DNA of 64,000 nucleotides, from the NCBI RefSeq assembly GCF_963668515.1, contig NZ_OY764864.1:682001-746000 (forward strand). The letters run 5' to 3'. Each line of letters starts with the position of its first letter. Positions within the stretch are counted from its first letter, which is position 1. Positions 56,554-64,000 of this stretch are shown here, piece by piece. The notes under the pieces are model-generated. The model did not search any database. It was given only the letters and a program-made list of their open reading frames with translations, and was not told the origin of the DNA. The translations under genes were made by a program, and so were the position numbers. This stretch comes from an uncultured Ilyobacter sp. (lineage in GTDB: Bacteria; Fusobacteriota; Fusobacteriia; Fusobacteriales; Fusobacteriaceae).

Positions 56554-58467
56554 GTGAGTAAGAATTTTTATGTAACTACACCAATATACTATGTAAATGG
56601 GGATCCTCATGTGGGAAGTGCCTATACAACAATTGCCGCTGATGTCATTGCAAGATACAAAAAGACAATGGGATATGATGTGTTTTTCCTAACAGGAACA
56701 GATGAACACGGTCAAAAAGTTGAGGAGACTGCAAGGGAAAAAGGATTTACACCACAGGAATGGACCGATAAAATGGCTCCTAGATTTGAGGATATGTGGA
56801 ACCTTTTAAATGTTTCACATGATGATTTCATAAGAACCACCCAGATGAGGCATAAAAAAGCAGTTACAAAAATTTTGAAAAAAGTATATGAAAAAGGTGA
56901 CATTTACAAGGGGGAATACGAGGGGAAGTACTGTGTCTCTTGTGAAACCTATGTACCTGAAAATCAGATAGTCGGGGAAAATGGATGTCCAGACTGCGGA
57001 AAAGATCTGAGAGTTGTAAAAGAGGAATCTTATTTCTTTAAAATGTCAAAATATCAGGATGCCCTTTTAGAGCATATAGAAAAACATCCTGACTTCATAC
57101 TACCTCACTCTAGAAAAAATGAGGTTATCTCTTTTGTAAAACAGGGACTTCAGGATTTATCTATTTCTAGGAACACCTTTGAGTGGGGAATACCAATTGA
57201 ATTTGCCCCAGGGCATATTACCTATGTGTGGTTTGATGCCCTTACAAATTACCTCACAGCAGTTGGGTATGAAAACAACCTCGATATGTTCCAAAAATTC
57301 TGGAATGAGGGAGAAGTTGTACATTTATTAGGTAAGGATATCCTGAGGTTCCATGCAATAATATGGCCTTGTATGCTTCTAGCGGCAGAGGAAAAACTCC
57401 CAGATAAAATTGTGGCCCACGGATGGTGGACTGTAGAGGGAGAAAAAATGTCAAAATCAAAGGGTAATGTAATAGACCCTCAAGCAGAAACTGAGAGATA
57501 CGGTAGAGATCCATTTAGGTATTTCCTTATGAGAGAGGTTCATTTTGGAAATGACGGAGATTATTCTACTACATCAATGGTAAATAGAATAAATGCCGAC
57601 CTTGCCAATGACCTGGGAAATCTTCTAAACAGAACTCTAGGAATGTATAAAAAATACTTTAATTCCACAGTTGTAAAAGGAACTGGACATCAGATATACG
57701 ACGATCAGATAAAGGGACTATGGAATGAAACTCTAAAATCAGTGGAAAAATCCATGGATAAACTGGAGTTTTCAAAGGCACTGGAAGCCATCTGGAAATT
57801 TATATCTAGAATGAATAAATATATAGATGAAACTATGCCTTGGGCTCTTGCCAAAGATGAAGAGAAAAAGGCAAGACTTGCAGTAGTTATGAATAATCTT
57901 GTAGAGGCACTCTATAAAGTAGCAGTACTGGTATATCCTTATATGCCTGAGTCTGCACAGAAAATATGGGAGCAGTTAGGTTTTTCTGAGAATATAAAAG
58001 ATGCAAAGGTGTCTGAGGTGTCTCCTTGGGAAGTGATAAAAGAGGGACATAAACTTGGAGATGCAAAGCCTATTTTCCCGAGAATAGAGGTTCAGAAAGA
58101 AGAGCCTAAATTAAAAATTGAGGAAAATCTTAAGATTGAAAAGCCTATCTCCATAGATGATTTCAACAGTGTAGAGATAAAAGTTGTTGAAATATTAGAA
58201 GTTTCGAAAATAGAGGGAGCAGATAAACTCTTAAAATTTAAGATTGACACAGGAAGCGGAATCAGGCAAATAGTCTCGGGTATTGCAAAATACTATAAAA
58301 ATCAAGAGGAACTTGCTGGGAAAAAGGTTTTGGCTGTCTTAAACTTAAATCCTGTGAAATTAAGGGGAGAACTTTCTCAAGGGATGCTTCTAACTACTGA
58401 AGAGAAAAAAAGAGTAAAACTTGTAGAGATAGACAGTTGCGTAAAGACAGGGTCAAAGGTAAAATAA
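56554..58467 (+). CDS. metG: Methionyl-tRNA synthetase
   Basis: The 637-aa class I synthetase has HVGSAYTTIAADVIARY (the HIGH-like site), a zinc knuckle (CVSCETYVPENQI ... CPDCGK), GEKMSKSKGNVIDP (KMSKS), and at the C-terminus an OB-fold tRNA-binding domain (about 535-637: VEIKVVEILEVSKIEGADKLLKFKIDTG). The GTG start at 56554 follows AGGAAAGGGG. It lies 55 bp after the acyltransferase gene and may be co-transcribed. Confidence 0.97.
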   Translation: MSKNFYVTTPIYYVNGDPHVGSAYTTIAADVIARYKKTMGYDVFFLTGTDEHGQKVEETAREKGFTPQEWTDKMAPRFEDMWNLLNVSHDDFIRTTQMRHKKAVTKILKKVYEKGDIYKGEYEGKYCVSCETYVPENQIVGENGCPDCGKDLRVVKEESYFFKMSKYQDALLEHIEKHPDFILPHSRKNEVISFVKQGLQDLSISRNTFEWGIPIEFAPGHITYVWFDALTNYLTAVGYENNLDMFQKFWNEGEVVHLLGKDILRFHAIIWPCMLLAAEEKLPDKIVAHGWWTVEGEKMSKSKGNVIDPQAETERYGRDPFRYFLMREVHFGNDGDYSTTSMVNRINADLANDLGNLLNRTLGMYKKYFNSTVVKGTGHQIYDDQIKGLWNETLKSVEKSMDKLEFSKALEAIWKFISRMNKYIDETMPWALAKDEEKKARLAVVMNNLVEALYKVAVLVYPYMPESAQKIWEQLGFSENIKDAKVSEVSPWEVIKEGHKLGDAKPIFPRIEVQKEEPKLKIEENLKIEKPISIDDFNSVEIKVVEILEVSKIEGADKLLKFKIDTGSGIRQIVSGIAKYYKNQEELAGKKVLAVLNLNPVKLRGELSQGMLLTTEEKKRVKLVEIDSCVKTGSKVK

Positions 58468-58533
58468 GATAAAAGAAACCAATGAGATATAAAAACCTGA
58501 TATTTTTCAGATTTACTTTAGGAGGTTATTTTT

Positions 58534-59415
58534 ATGGTAAAGGTAACAAAGGCAGTAATTCCTGCAGCAGGTCTAGGAACAAGACTACTTCCGGCTACAA
58601 AAGCACAGCCAAAGGAGATGCTTACAATAGTAGACAAACCATCTCTTCAGTATATAGTAGAGGAACTGGTAGAGTCTGGAATAGAGGATATAATAATAGT
58701 TACAGGTCGTAACAAAGACTGTATAGAGGATCATTTTGACTATTCCTATGAACTAGAGGATACTCTTTTAAAGCAGGAGAAACATACTCTGCTGGCTAAA
58801 GTTGCAGAACTTTCCAGTATGGTAAATATTTTCTACGTAAGGCAGACTCACCCTCTAGGACTCGGGCATGCAGTTCTAAAGGCCAAGCCATTTATAGGGG
58901 ATGATCCTTTTGTAGTGGCCTTGGGAGACGATATAATGTATAATCCCGAGAAACCTGTAAGCAGACAGATGATAGAAAAGTATGAAGAGTATGGAAGCAG
59001 CATTATAGGGGTGCAGGAAGTGGCAAAGAAGGACGTATCCAAATATGGTATTGTGGACCCTGGAAAAAGATTGGACGACAAGACGGTAGAGGTAGAGGAT
59101 TTTGTTGAGAAACCCTTTGTAGAAGACGCACCCTCAAGGTTTGCATGTCTAGGAAGATACCTTCTCGACGGTAAAATATTTGATCACTTAGAAGATGCCA
59201 AGCCTGGAAAAGGCGGAGAGATACAACTGACAGACGCAATTCTTAAGCTTCGGAAATCCGGTGAAAAGGTGGCGGCCTACAACTTTGAAGGAAAGCGTTA
59301 TGATATAGGGGATAAACTGGGTCTCTTGAAAGCCAACATTGAATATGGATTAAAACACGAGGAGACAAAAGAAGGACTTATGGAATACTTAAAAAATGAA
59401 TTGAAAATAGTTTAA
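58534..59415 (+). CDS. galU: UTP-glucose-1-phosphate uridylyltransferase
   Basis: The 293-aa enzyme makes UDP-glucose. Signatures: AVIPAAGLGTRLLPATKAQPKEMLTIVDKPSLQYIVEE, HPLGLGHAVLKAKPFIGDDPFVVALGDDI and VEDFVEKP, with GKGGEIQLTDAI. UDP-glucose feeds surface polysaccharide and LPS core synthesis, which fits an outer-membrane organism. ATG 58534 follows AGGAGG. Confidence 0.96.
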   Translation: MVKVTKAVIPAAGLGTRLLPATKAQPKEMLTIVDKPSLQYIVEELVESGIEDIIIVTGRNKDCIEDHFDYSYELEDTLLKQEKHTLLAKVAELSSMVNIFYVRQTHPLGLGHAVLKAKPFIGDDPFVVALGDDIMYNPEKPVSRQMIEKYEEYGSSIIGVQEVAKKDVSKYGIVDPGKRLDDKTVEVEDFVEKPFVEDAPSRFACLGRYLLDGKIFDHLEDAKPGKGGEIQLTDAILKLRKSGEKVAAYNFEGKRYDIGDKLGLLKANIEYGLKHEETKEGLMEYLKNELKIV

Positions 59416-59421
59416 CAAAAT

Positions 59422-59464
59422 AAAGTCTGACCACTAATGAATTTACATTAGGATCAGACTTTTC
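59422..59464. terminator. Terminator between galU and the converging deacetylase gene
   Basis: A 9-bp outer stem (59422-59430 with 59454-59462) plus an inner CTAATG/CATTAG stem. The T tract is short. Confidence 0.7.
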
Positions 59465-59481
59465 TGTTTGTTTAATAGAAA

Positions 59482-60216
59482 TTAAAGATCACCGAAATTC
59501 ATCATTTGGATGTTTTTGTAAGCTATCAGTTCTTTTGCATTTTGAGATGTAAGAATATCTAGCTCTACCATCCTTGGCTCTACATAGTTGCTGAAGTTTT
59601 TTAAGTGAAGGTCTACAAAAGCTGGGTGAGTGCAAATCTCGAGGCTTGAAATATTGGCTTGAGAGACAATATCTTTGAACTTTTCAAATGTAGCTTCCTT
59701 GTCATAAAACTCCCATTCAAATTTTTCAGTAGTTTTTATATTGTTATCAAATTCATCCATGTCTCTCTGTTCGGGAACAGTCCTCATGGCCAAGTCATAC
59801 TCCTTGCAGATCTTACTCATTATTTTTAAGACTTTTGGAATACGGTGTACATGGTGGTGGCTGTCTGCATGGGTTATTTTGTGACCTTTTTTAATGAGAA
59901 GGTCAAGCTGTGCTCTTAATTCAGCCTCTATAGCCTCTTCTGAGCATAGGGCGATTCTGTCAAAATCCATGTCCATTACGCCTTTTGCACCTAATAATTC
60001 AGGTGAGTCTGTGAGGGGAAGATAGCTTGTCAAAACGAAATGTATTCCTAGTCCAAGTCCCTGATTATCCTTATAAAGATCTAAGGCGTGGTCTACATAG
60101 GGCATATTCATCATTATGGTTGTAGAAGTAACCAGACCATTTTTATAGGCCTCTATAATTCCGTAGTTTACACCCTTTGAATAACCAAAATCATCTGCGT
60201 TTATTATTAATTTCAT
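59482..60216 (-). CDS. ChbG/YdjC-type carbohydrate deacetylase
   Basis: The 244-aa protein has the YdjC metal site: LIINADDFGYSKGVNYGIIEAYKNGLVTSTTIMMN near the N-terminus, GLGIHFVLT, and HADSHHHVHRIPKVL. The fold is like that of polysaccharide deacetylases and removes acetyl groups from chito-oligosaccharides or related sugars. It is the second gene of a minus-strand pair with the PEPCK-like protein, 33 bp apart. Confidence 0.9.
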   Translation of the reverse strand: MKLIINADDFGYSKGVNYGIIEAYKNGLVTSTTIMMNMPYVDHALDLYKDNQGLGLGIHFVLTSYLPLTDSPELLGAKGVMDMDFDRIALCSEEAIEAELRAQLDLLIKKGHKITHADSHHHVHRIPKVLKIMSKICKEYDLAMRTVPEQRDMDEFDNNIKTTEKFEWEFYDKEATFEKFKDIVSQANISSLEICTHPAFVDLHLKNFSNYVEPRMVELDILTSQNAKELIAYKNIQMMNFGDL

Positions 60217-60249
60217 CTACCTTCTCCTTTCTTTCGCCTGTCGTTAAAA

Positions 60250-61977
60250 TTATTTAATGATTTCAAAAAGTTTGACTGCTAATTTTTTCGGGCCGTCTTT
60301 TTCCATACCTGATATACCTAGACGGGTCTTTACCTCTCCCACCTTGACTCCCCTTTCAAAGAGTATGCTGAAATACTTGTTTAAAAGCATGTCACAACGT
60401 CCCTTTCTCTGTATGGGACCAAAGGGATTTGCAAAGTAAGAGGTTACAAGCCCCTTTTCACTGGTAGTTCCTTTGGCCAGTCTCTTTGCTTCTTTAAATA
60501 CTTTGAGGGCTTCTTTTGAATTTTCAAAGAACTTTATCTCATCCTCGTCTTCATAGTTATTTGCATAGAAAATATAGTCCACAGGATACTCTTTTACTAT
60601 ATCGTTATAGGAGGTGATAGGAAGAACCACTCTTGAGTTTTCTCTGTCGGGATTCATGAATATACTTCTGTCCATGGACTGATAGGCATAACCCTGCTCT
60701 AAGTCATCCATCCTTATAAAGGCTCCGATCTCTGTACCAGAGGCTACAACCTGATTTTGTGAGTTTAGCTTTAAAACTCCCATATCGTCAAATATTATTT
60801 TCATATCTTTTACATAATCTTCACTGAGGGCTCTTAAAGCCTCTATACTCTCTGATTTTCCAGCCCCACTGTCTCCCACGATGACAATGTTACTTTCCTT
60901 TCCGGTTTTTGTTACTACATTTACCATGGCTCCATGCACAGGAAGGTTTCCCTGCTCCATCATATGTATGTTGTGAAGGGTCAGGATCATAGTTTTCATG
61001 TATCCGAAATAATCAATATCCTCATGATAATTGGCGTATCCTAGAATTATGCTGTTCTCTTTGTCCTTGTAAAAACAAGTTGTTTTTTCGTTGTTAAAAT
61101 CCTTCATTCCATAGACATATATAATGTCGGGCTTTTTATTTCTGTATTCATTCTCTTTAGCCAGCTCAAAAAGGTTGCATAAGGTGACCCCGTGGCACAT
61201 GAAATCCTTGTGGAAATATATATAGGCTAGGAGGGTTCCTACCTTTGCAGGATAGCAAAACCAGTGGTGCTCATTTACAGAAGCTTCTGATAAAGGAGAT
61301 GTAAAGACCTCTTCGGCTATTCCCTCTCTTTTGTTCTTTTTGGGATAGATGATAAAAGGAGGCTCTAGGATTATAGTCTCGATAAAGGGTACCCTTTCAA
61401 GAAATGAATACTCGTGAGGACAGGGCCATTTTACCTCATTTACAATAAGCCCAGCATTGGCACCAGCAGGAAGCTGACGGTAAACCCTGTGTTGGTATCC
61501 TATGACGGTCTCCTCTATACGCCTGTAAACTCCTAGAATCATGTTGCTGAAGTTGTTATTGGCCTCTATGAACCCTACATTCTGAAGGCCTTCCCCCTGC
61601 CTTCTGTTTGATACCACAGAATATCTTTCAAGTTTTCTCCAGAAGGAGTAGATCCCCTCTATAAGTTCTACAAAGTATTCTTTTTTATCAAAGTAAAGGG
61701 CGTACTTTGAATCTATTTTTGAGATATCCTCCACCTGTAAAACCAGAAGCAGCTTAAAGACAACAATGAGGTTGTCCACCATATTGTCAAAATCATTGTC
61801 CGATCTTTTTATAAAATAGTTGTATACTGCATTGTCCTTGTTTTTTATGATCTCCATGTATGAGGTCAAAACCGTTTTAAATGCTTGGCTGTCAAGGAGT
61901 TTTTCTCTTGTATCACAGTACTTGGCAGTGAAGTTTATGATGGCACTCTGTCTGCTGAGCAGAAATTCTTTTCTCAT
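60250..61977 (-). CDS. PEP carboxykinase-like P-loop protein of unknown function
   Basis: The 575-aa protein has a helical N-terminal half of unknown type and a C-terminal half with PEPCK/HprK-type nucleotide-binding features: the VPVHGAMVN start, Walker A GDSGAGKSES (near 380), a metal-binding FDDMG segment, and TTSEKGLVTSYFANPFGP. Classical ATP-PEPCK catalytic blocks are not clearly all present, so a PEPCK-like kinase or phosphotransferase of another kind is possible. ATG 61977 has GGAGGAG upstream on the minus strand. Its partner downstream is the YdjC deacetylase. Confidence 0.65.
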   Translation of the reverse strand: MRKEFLLSRQSAIINFTAKYCDTREKLLDSQAFKTVLTSYMEIIKNKDNAVYNYFIKRSDNDFDNMVDNLIVVFKLLLVLQVEDISKIDSKYALYFDKKEYFVELIEGIYSFWRKLERYSVVSNRRQGEGLQNVGFIEANNNFSNMILGVYRRIEETVIGYQHRVYRQLPAGANAGLIVNEVKWPCPHEYSFLERVPFIETIILEPPFIIYPKKNKREGIAEEVFTSPLSEASVNEHHWFCYPAKVGTLLAYIYFHKDFMCHGVTLCNLFELAKENEYRNKKPDIIYVYGMKDFNNEKTTCFYKDKENSIILGYANYHEDIDYFGYMKTMILTLHNIHMMEQGNLPVHGAMVNVVTKTGKESNIVIVGDSGAGKSESIEALRALSEDYVKDMKIIFDDMGVLKLNSQNQVVASGTEIGAFIRMDDLEQGYAYQSMDRSIFMNPDRENSRVVLPITSYNDIVKEYPVDYIFYANNYEDEDEIKFFENSKEALKVFKEAKRLAKGTTSEKGLVTSYFANPFGPIQRKGRCDMLLNKYFSILFERGVKVGEVKTRLGISGMEKDGPKKLAVKLFEIIK

Positions 61978-62123
61978 TATGACTCCTCCAATTTTATAAA
62001 AATATGAAACTTTGTAACTTTAAACTCACAATTCTAATTGAACATTTATTTAACTAAAACTAAAAATTCAAAGTTCAAAAAAATATAATCCTATCAGTAA
62101 TTATAATATATTTTTATCAAAAA

Positions 62124-62152
62124 AGCATATATAAAATAAAAGCACTTGTCAA
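62124..62152 (-). promoter_or_regulatory. Minus-strand promoter for the PEPCK-like operon
   Basis: On the minus strand, TTGACA (62152-62147), a 17-bp spacer and TATGCT (62129-62124). The leader is about 140 nt. Confidence 0.6.
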
Positions 62153-62199
62153 CGTAAGATCTCCTGTAAAAAAACCCCTAAAATACAGGGGAATGAAGT

Positions 62200-62228
62200 T
62201 AGACAAACAAATTTGTTTGTGATATAAT
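62200..62228 (+). promoter_or_regulatory. tex promoter with embedded palindromic operator
   Basis: TAGACA (62200-62205), a 17-bp spacer and TATAAT (62223-62228). A perfect 18-bp palindrome, ACAAACAAATTTGTTTGT (62203-62220), fills the spacer, so a bound dimeric repressor would block RNA polymerase. Confidence 0.7.
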
Positions 62229-62341
62229 GAGGAATCTTTGTTAAAAATTCATTGTTCAATGAGAAACATAAGGAAAATCCAGGTTGAGCTCTTAAAAAAT
62301 GAGGTCAGCTTTATTTTTCAAAGATAGTCGGGGAGGTATAG

Positions 62342-64000
62342 ATGTCTGTTTTTTATGATACAGTTGCCAGGGAGCTGAAGATAAAGGCTAGCCAGGTAGA
62401 AAACACTATAAAACTTTTAGACGAAGGTGCTACGGTTCCCTTTGTGGCAAGGTATAGAAAAGAGCTTACAGGGGATCTCGATGAAACAGTTATCAGAGAT
62501 ATTCTTGAAAGAATGAACTACCTCAGAAACCTTCAAAAAAGAAAGGATGAGGTGCTGAAAAGTATAGAGGAGCAAAACAAGCTGACAGAGGATCTGAAAA
62601 ACAAGATTCTAAAGGCTGAAAAACTCCAGGAAGTGGAAGATCTCTATCTTCCGTACAAGAAAAAAAAGAAAACTAAGGCCGATATAGCAAAGGATCACGG
62701 TCTAGAACCCCTTGCAAAGCTGGCTTTAGGTAGGATAAACTATGATGAACTTTTAATAAAGGCAGAAAAGTTTTTATCAGAAGATGTAAAGACTAACGAA
62801 GAGGCTATAGAGGGGGTAAAACTAATCTTGGCCCAGGAAAATTCTGAGAATCCTGTTTTTAGAGAGGAAATCAGAAATAGGATGCAAAAATATGCATCAC
62901 TTTACTCAAAGGCTACCAAAAAAGCCCCTGAACTGGATCTAAAGCAGGTTTACAGGGATTATTATGAATATAATGAGGCTGTTTCAAAGATACCATCTCA
63001 CAGAATATTGGCTGTGAATCGTGGGGAGAATGAAAAGATACTCAAGGTTTCAATAAAGTTTGATGAAAAGACAAGATCATTTATAGAAAATATGATTTTG
63101 AGAGAATACAAGAATCAGAGTCTGAAGGACTTTTATCTTGAAGTTATAAAAGACTCTTTAGACAGGCTTATTCTACCGTCTATAGAGAGGGAAGTCAGAA
63201 ATATTCTTACAGAAAAAGCAGAGGGAGAAGCCATAGAATCATTTAAGGAAAACTTAAAAAATCTTCTTATGCAGCCTCCACTTCAGGATAAAAATATTTT
63301 AGGGCTAGACCCAGCATATAGAACCGGGTGTAAAACTGTAGTTATAGACAAAGATGGGTTTTTTAAATGTGATGACGTTCTTTATCTTGTTGAAGGAATG
63401 CATAACCCAAGACAGCTAGAACAGGCTAAAAATAAAATAATTAAATACATAGACCAGTACGATATAGATATAATTGCCATAGGAAATGGTACTGCATCTA
63501 GAGAGACAGAAAGCTTTGTTGCAGGAATGCTAAAAGAGGTAAAAAAAGAGGTTTATTATCTCATAGTAAATGAGGCAGGAGCTTCTGTTTATTCTGCTTC
63601 TAAACTTGCTAAGGAAGAGTTTCCAGACTTAGATGTAACTGCAAGAGGGGCTATATCAATAGCCAAGAGAATACAGGACCCTCTGGCAGAGTTGGTAAAA
63701 ATAGACCCTAAATCTATAGGGGTTGGAATGTACCAGCATGATGTAAACCAAAACAAATTAGACAGTTCTCTAGGGGAAGTAATTGAAAGTGTAGTTAACT
63801 CTGTTGGAGTAAATGTAAACAGTGCTTCTTGGGTTCTTTTGTCATATATATCTGGGATAAAGAAGAATGCTGCCAAGAATATAGTGGATTTTAGAAAAGA
63901 AAACGGTAACTTCACAAACAGAAAGAAACTTCTGAAAGTAAAGGGGATCGGTGCAAAAGCCTATGAGCAGATGGCTGGTTTCTTGGTGATACAGGACGGG
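62342..64000 (+). CDS. tex: Tex-like RNA-binding transcription accessory protein (3' end outside window)
   Basis: ATG 62342 (GGGGAGG just upstream) opens a frame that is still running at base 64000, giving the first 553 residues of about 720. The N-terminal helix-turn-helix/coiled-coil region (VPFVARYRKELTGDLDE; LYLPYKKKKKTKADIAKDHGLEPLA) is followed by the YqgF/RNaseH-like domain (ILGLDPAYRTGCKTVVIDK; IAIGNGTASRETESFV; SIGVGMYQHDVNQNKL) and the start of the HhH region (SASWVLLSYISGIKKNAAKNIVDFR ... LKVKGIGAKAYEQMAGFLVI). The S1 domain is outside the window. Tex acts in transcription and toxin or surface gene expression in other bacteria. Confidence 0.94.
   Translation, partial: MSVFYDTVARELKIKASQVENTIKLLDEGATVPFVARYRKELTGDLDETVIRDILERMNYLRNLQKRKDEVLKSIEEQNKLTEDLKNKILKAEKLQEVEDLYLPYKKKKKTKADIAKDHGLEPLAKLALGRINYDELLIKAEKFLSEDVKTNEEAIEGVKLILAQENSENPVFREEIRNRMQKYASLYSKATKKAPELDLKQVYRDYYEYNEAVSKIPSHRILAVNRGENEKILKVSIKFDEKTRSFIENMILREYKNQSLKDFYLEVIKDSLDRLILPSIEREVRNILTEKAEGEAIESFKENLKNLLMQPPLQDKNILGLDPAYRTGCKTVVIDKDGFFKCDDVLYLVEGMHNPRQLEQAKNKIIKYIDQYDIDIIAIGNGTASRETESFVAGMLKEVKKEVYYLIVNEAGASVYSASKLAKEEFPDLDVTARGAISIAKRIQDPLAELVKIDPKSIGVGMYQHDVNQNKLDSSLGEVIESVVNSVGVNVNSASWVLLSYISGIKKNAAKNIVDFRKENGNFTNRKKLLKVKGIGAKAYEQMAGFLVIQDG

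Noticed and set aside
62259..62327. 22-codon leader frame in the tex 5' untranslated region
   Set aside because: No ribosome site and no regulatory codon run; too short to support.

Overview
The window looks like chromosomal DNA from an anaerobic, low-GC, double-membraned bacterium, most likely a member of the Fusobacteriota (Ilyobacter/Propionigenium-like). This placement is an inference. It rests on AT-rich coding DNA that nevertheless carries outer-membrane genes (tamB, bamA, ompH/skp, lpxD), combined with strictly anaerobic metabolism: two [FeFe]-hydrogenases and a selenocysteine formate dehydrogenase. Ribosome binding sites are strong (AGGAGG-like). Many promoters fit the sigma-70 pattern with 17-bp spacing. 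No rRNA, tRNA, CRISPR array or insertion sequence with a transposase was seen.

Layout. 1-2,980: 3' end of a serine acetyltransferase, an isoprenoid-synthase-like gene broken by an in-frame TAG, a cobalamin adenosyltransferase, and a TPR-like gene that appears split by a frameshift. 3,036-15,980: a K+ uptake pair (trkH/trkA-like), then mnmG-rsmG-tamB-bamA-ompH-lpxD, which couples tRNA/rRNA modification with outer-membrane building. 16,100-26,560: housekeeping genes (nitroreductase, methyltransferase, Bax-like glucosaminidase, M3 peptidase, LspA-like, YgjP-like, DUF2344, serS, an EcfT-like membrane protein, fructose-bisphosphate aldolase, a 56-aa coiled-coil protein, pyrG). 26,590-33,040: a DUF1361 membrane protein, a flavodoxin/ferredoxin (EFR1-like) protein, and a four-gene operon for an NAD-linked, probably electron-bifurcating [FeFe]-hydrogenase. 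That operon has a near-perfect Rex operator in front and an accessory gene carrying an in-frame TGA. 33,190-35,580: an OmpR-type two-component system. 35,675-39,579: two copies of a non-coding modular repeat flanking a UDG-like gene and pepF. 39,577-47,080: an AraC regulator divergent from a Sec-formate dehydrogenase / [FeFe]-hydrogenase / mobA / fdhD / 58-aa gene operon. 47,118-53,392: a short third repeat copy, sppA, the sulfur amino-acid genes (C-S lyase, trans-sulfuration enzyme, cysK) and a fourth repeat copy. 53,449-64,000: msrA, a MarR regulator, nitroreductase, ybaB, a lysophospholipid acyltransferase-like gene, metG, galU, a ChbG/YdjC deacetylase with a PEPCK-like P-loop protein, and tex, cut off by the window end.

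How the parts work together. The two hydrogenase systems are the metabolic core. The 28-33 kb operon would reoxidise NADH plus ferredoxin as H2 under NADH/NAD+ (Rex) control. The 41-47 kb operon would interconvert formate with H2 + CO2 using a UGA-encoded selenocysteine, and it carries its own cofactor genes (mobA, fdhD).

The most unusual material is a family of four same-orientation, non-coding repeats (about 180-580 bp). They have terminal inverted repeats, a 120-bp internal tandem unit, exchangeable middle cassettes and a conserved 28-nt hairpin. Also notable are the in-frame TGA in the hydrogenase operon, a perfect 18-bp palindrome inside the tex promoter, and the PEPCK-like P-loop protein.
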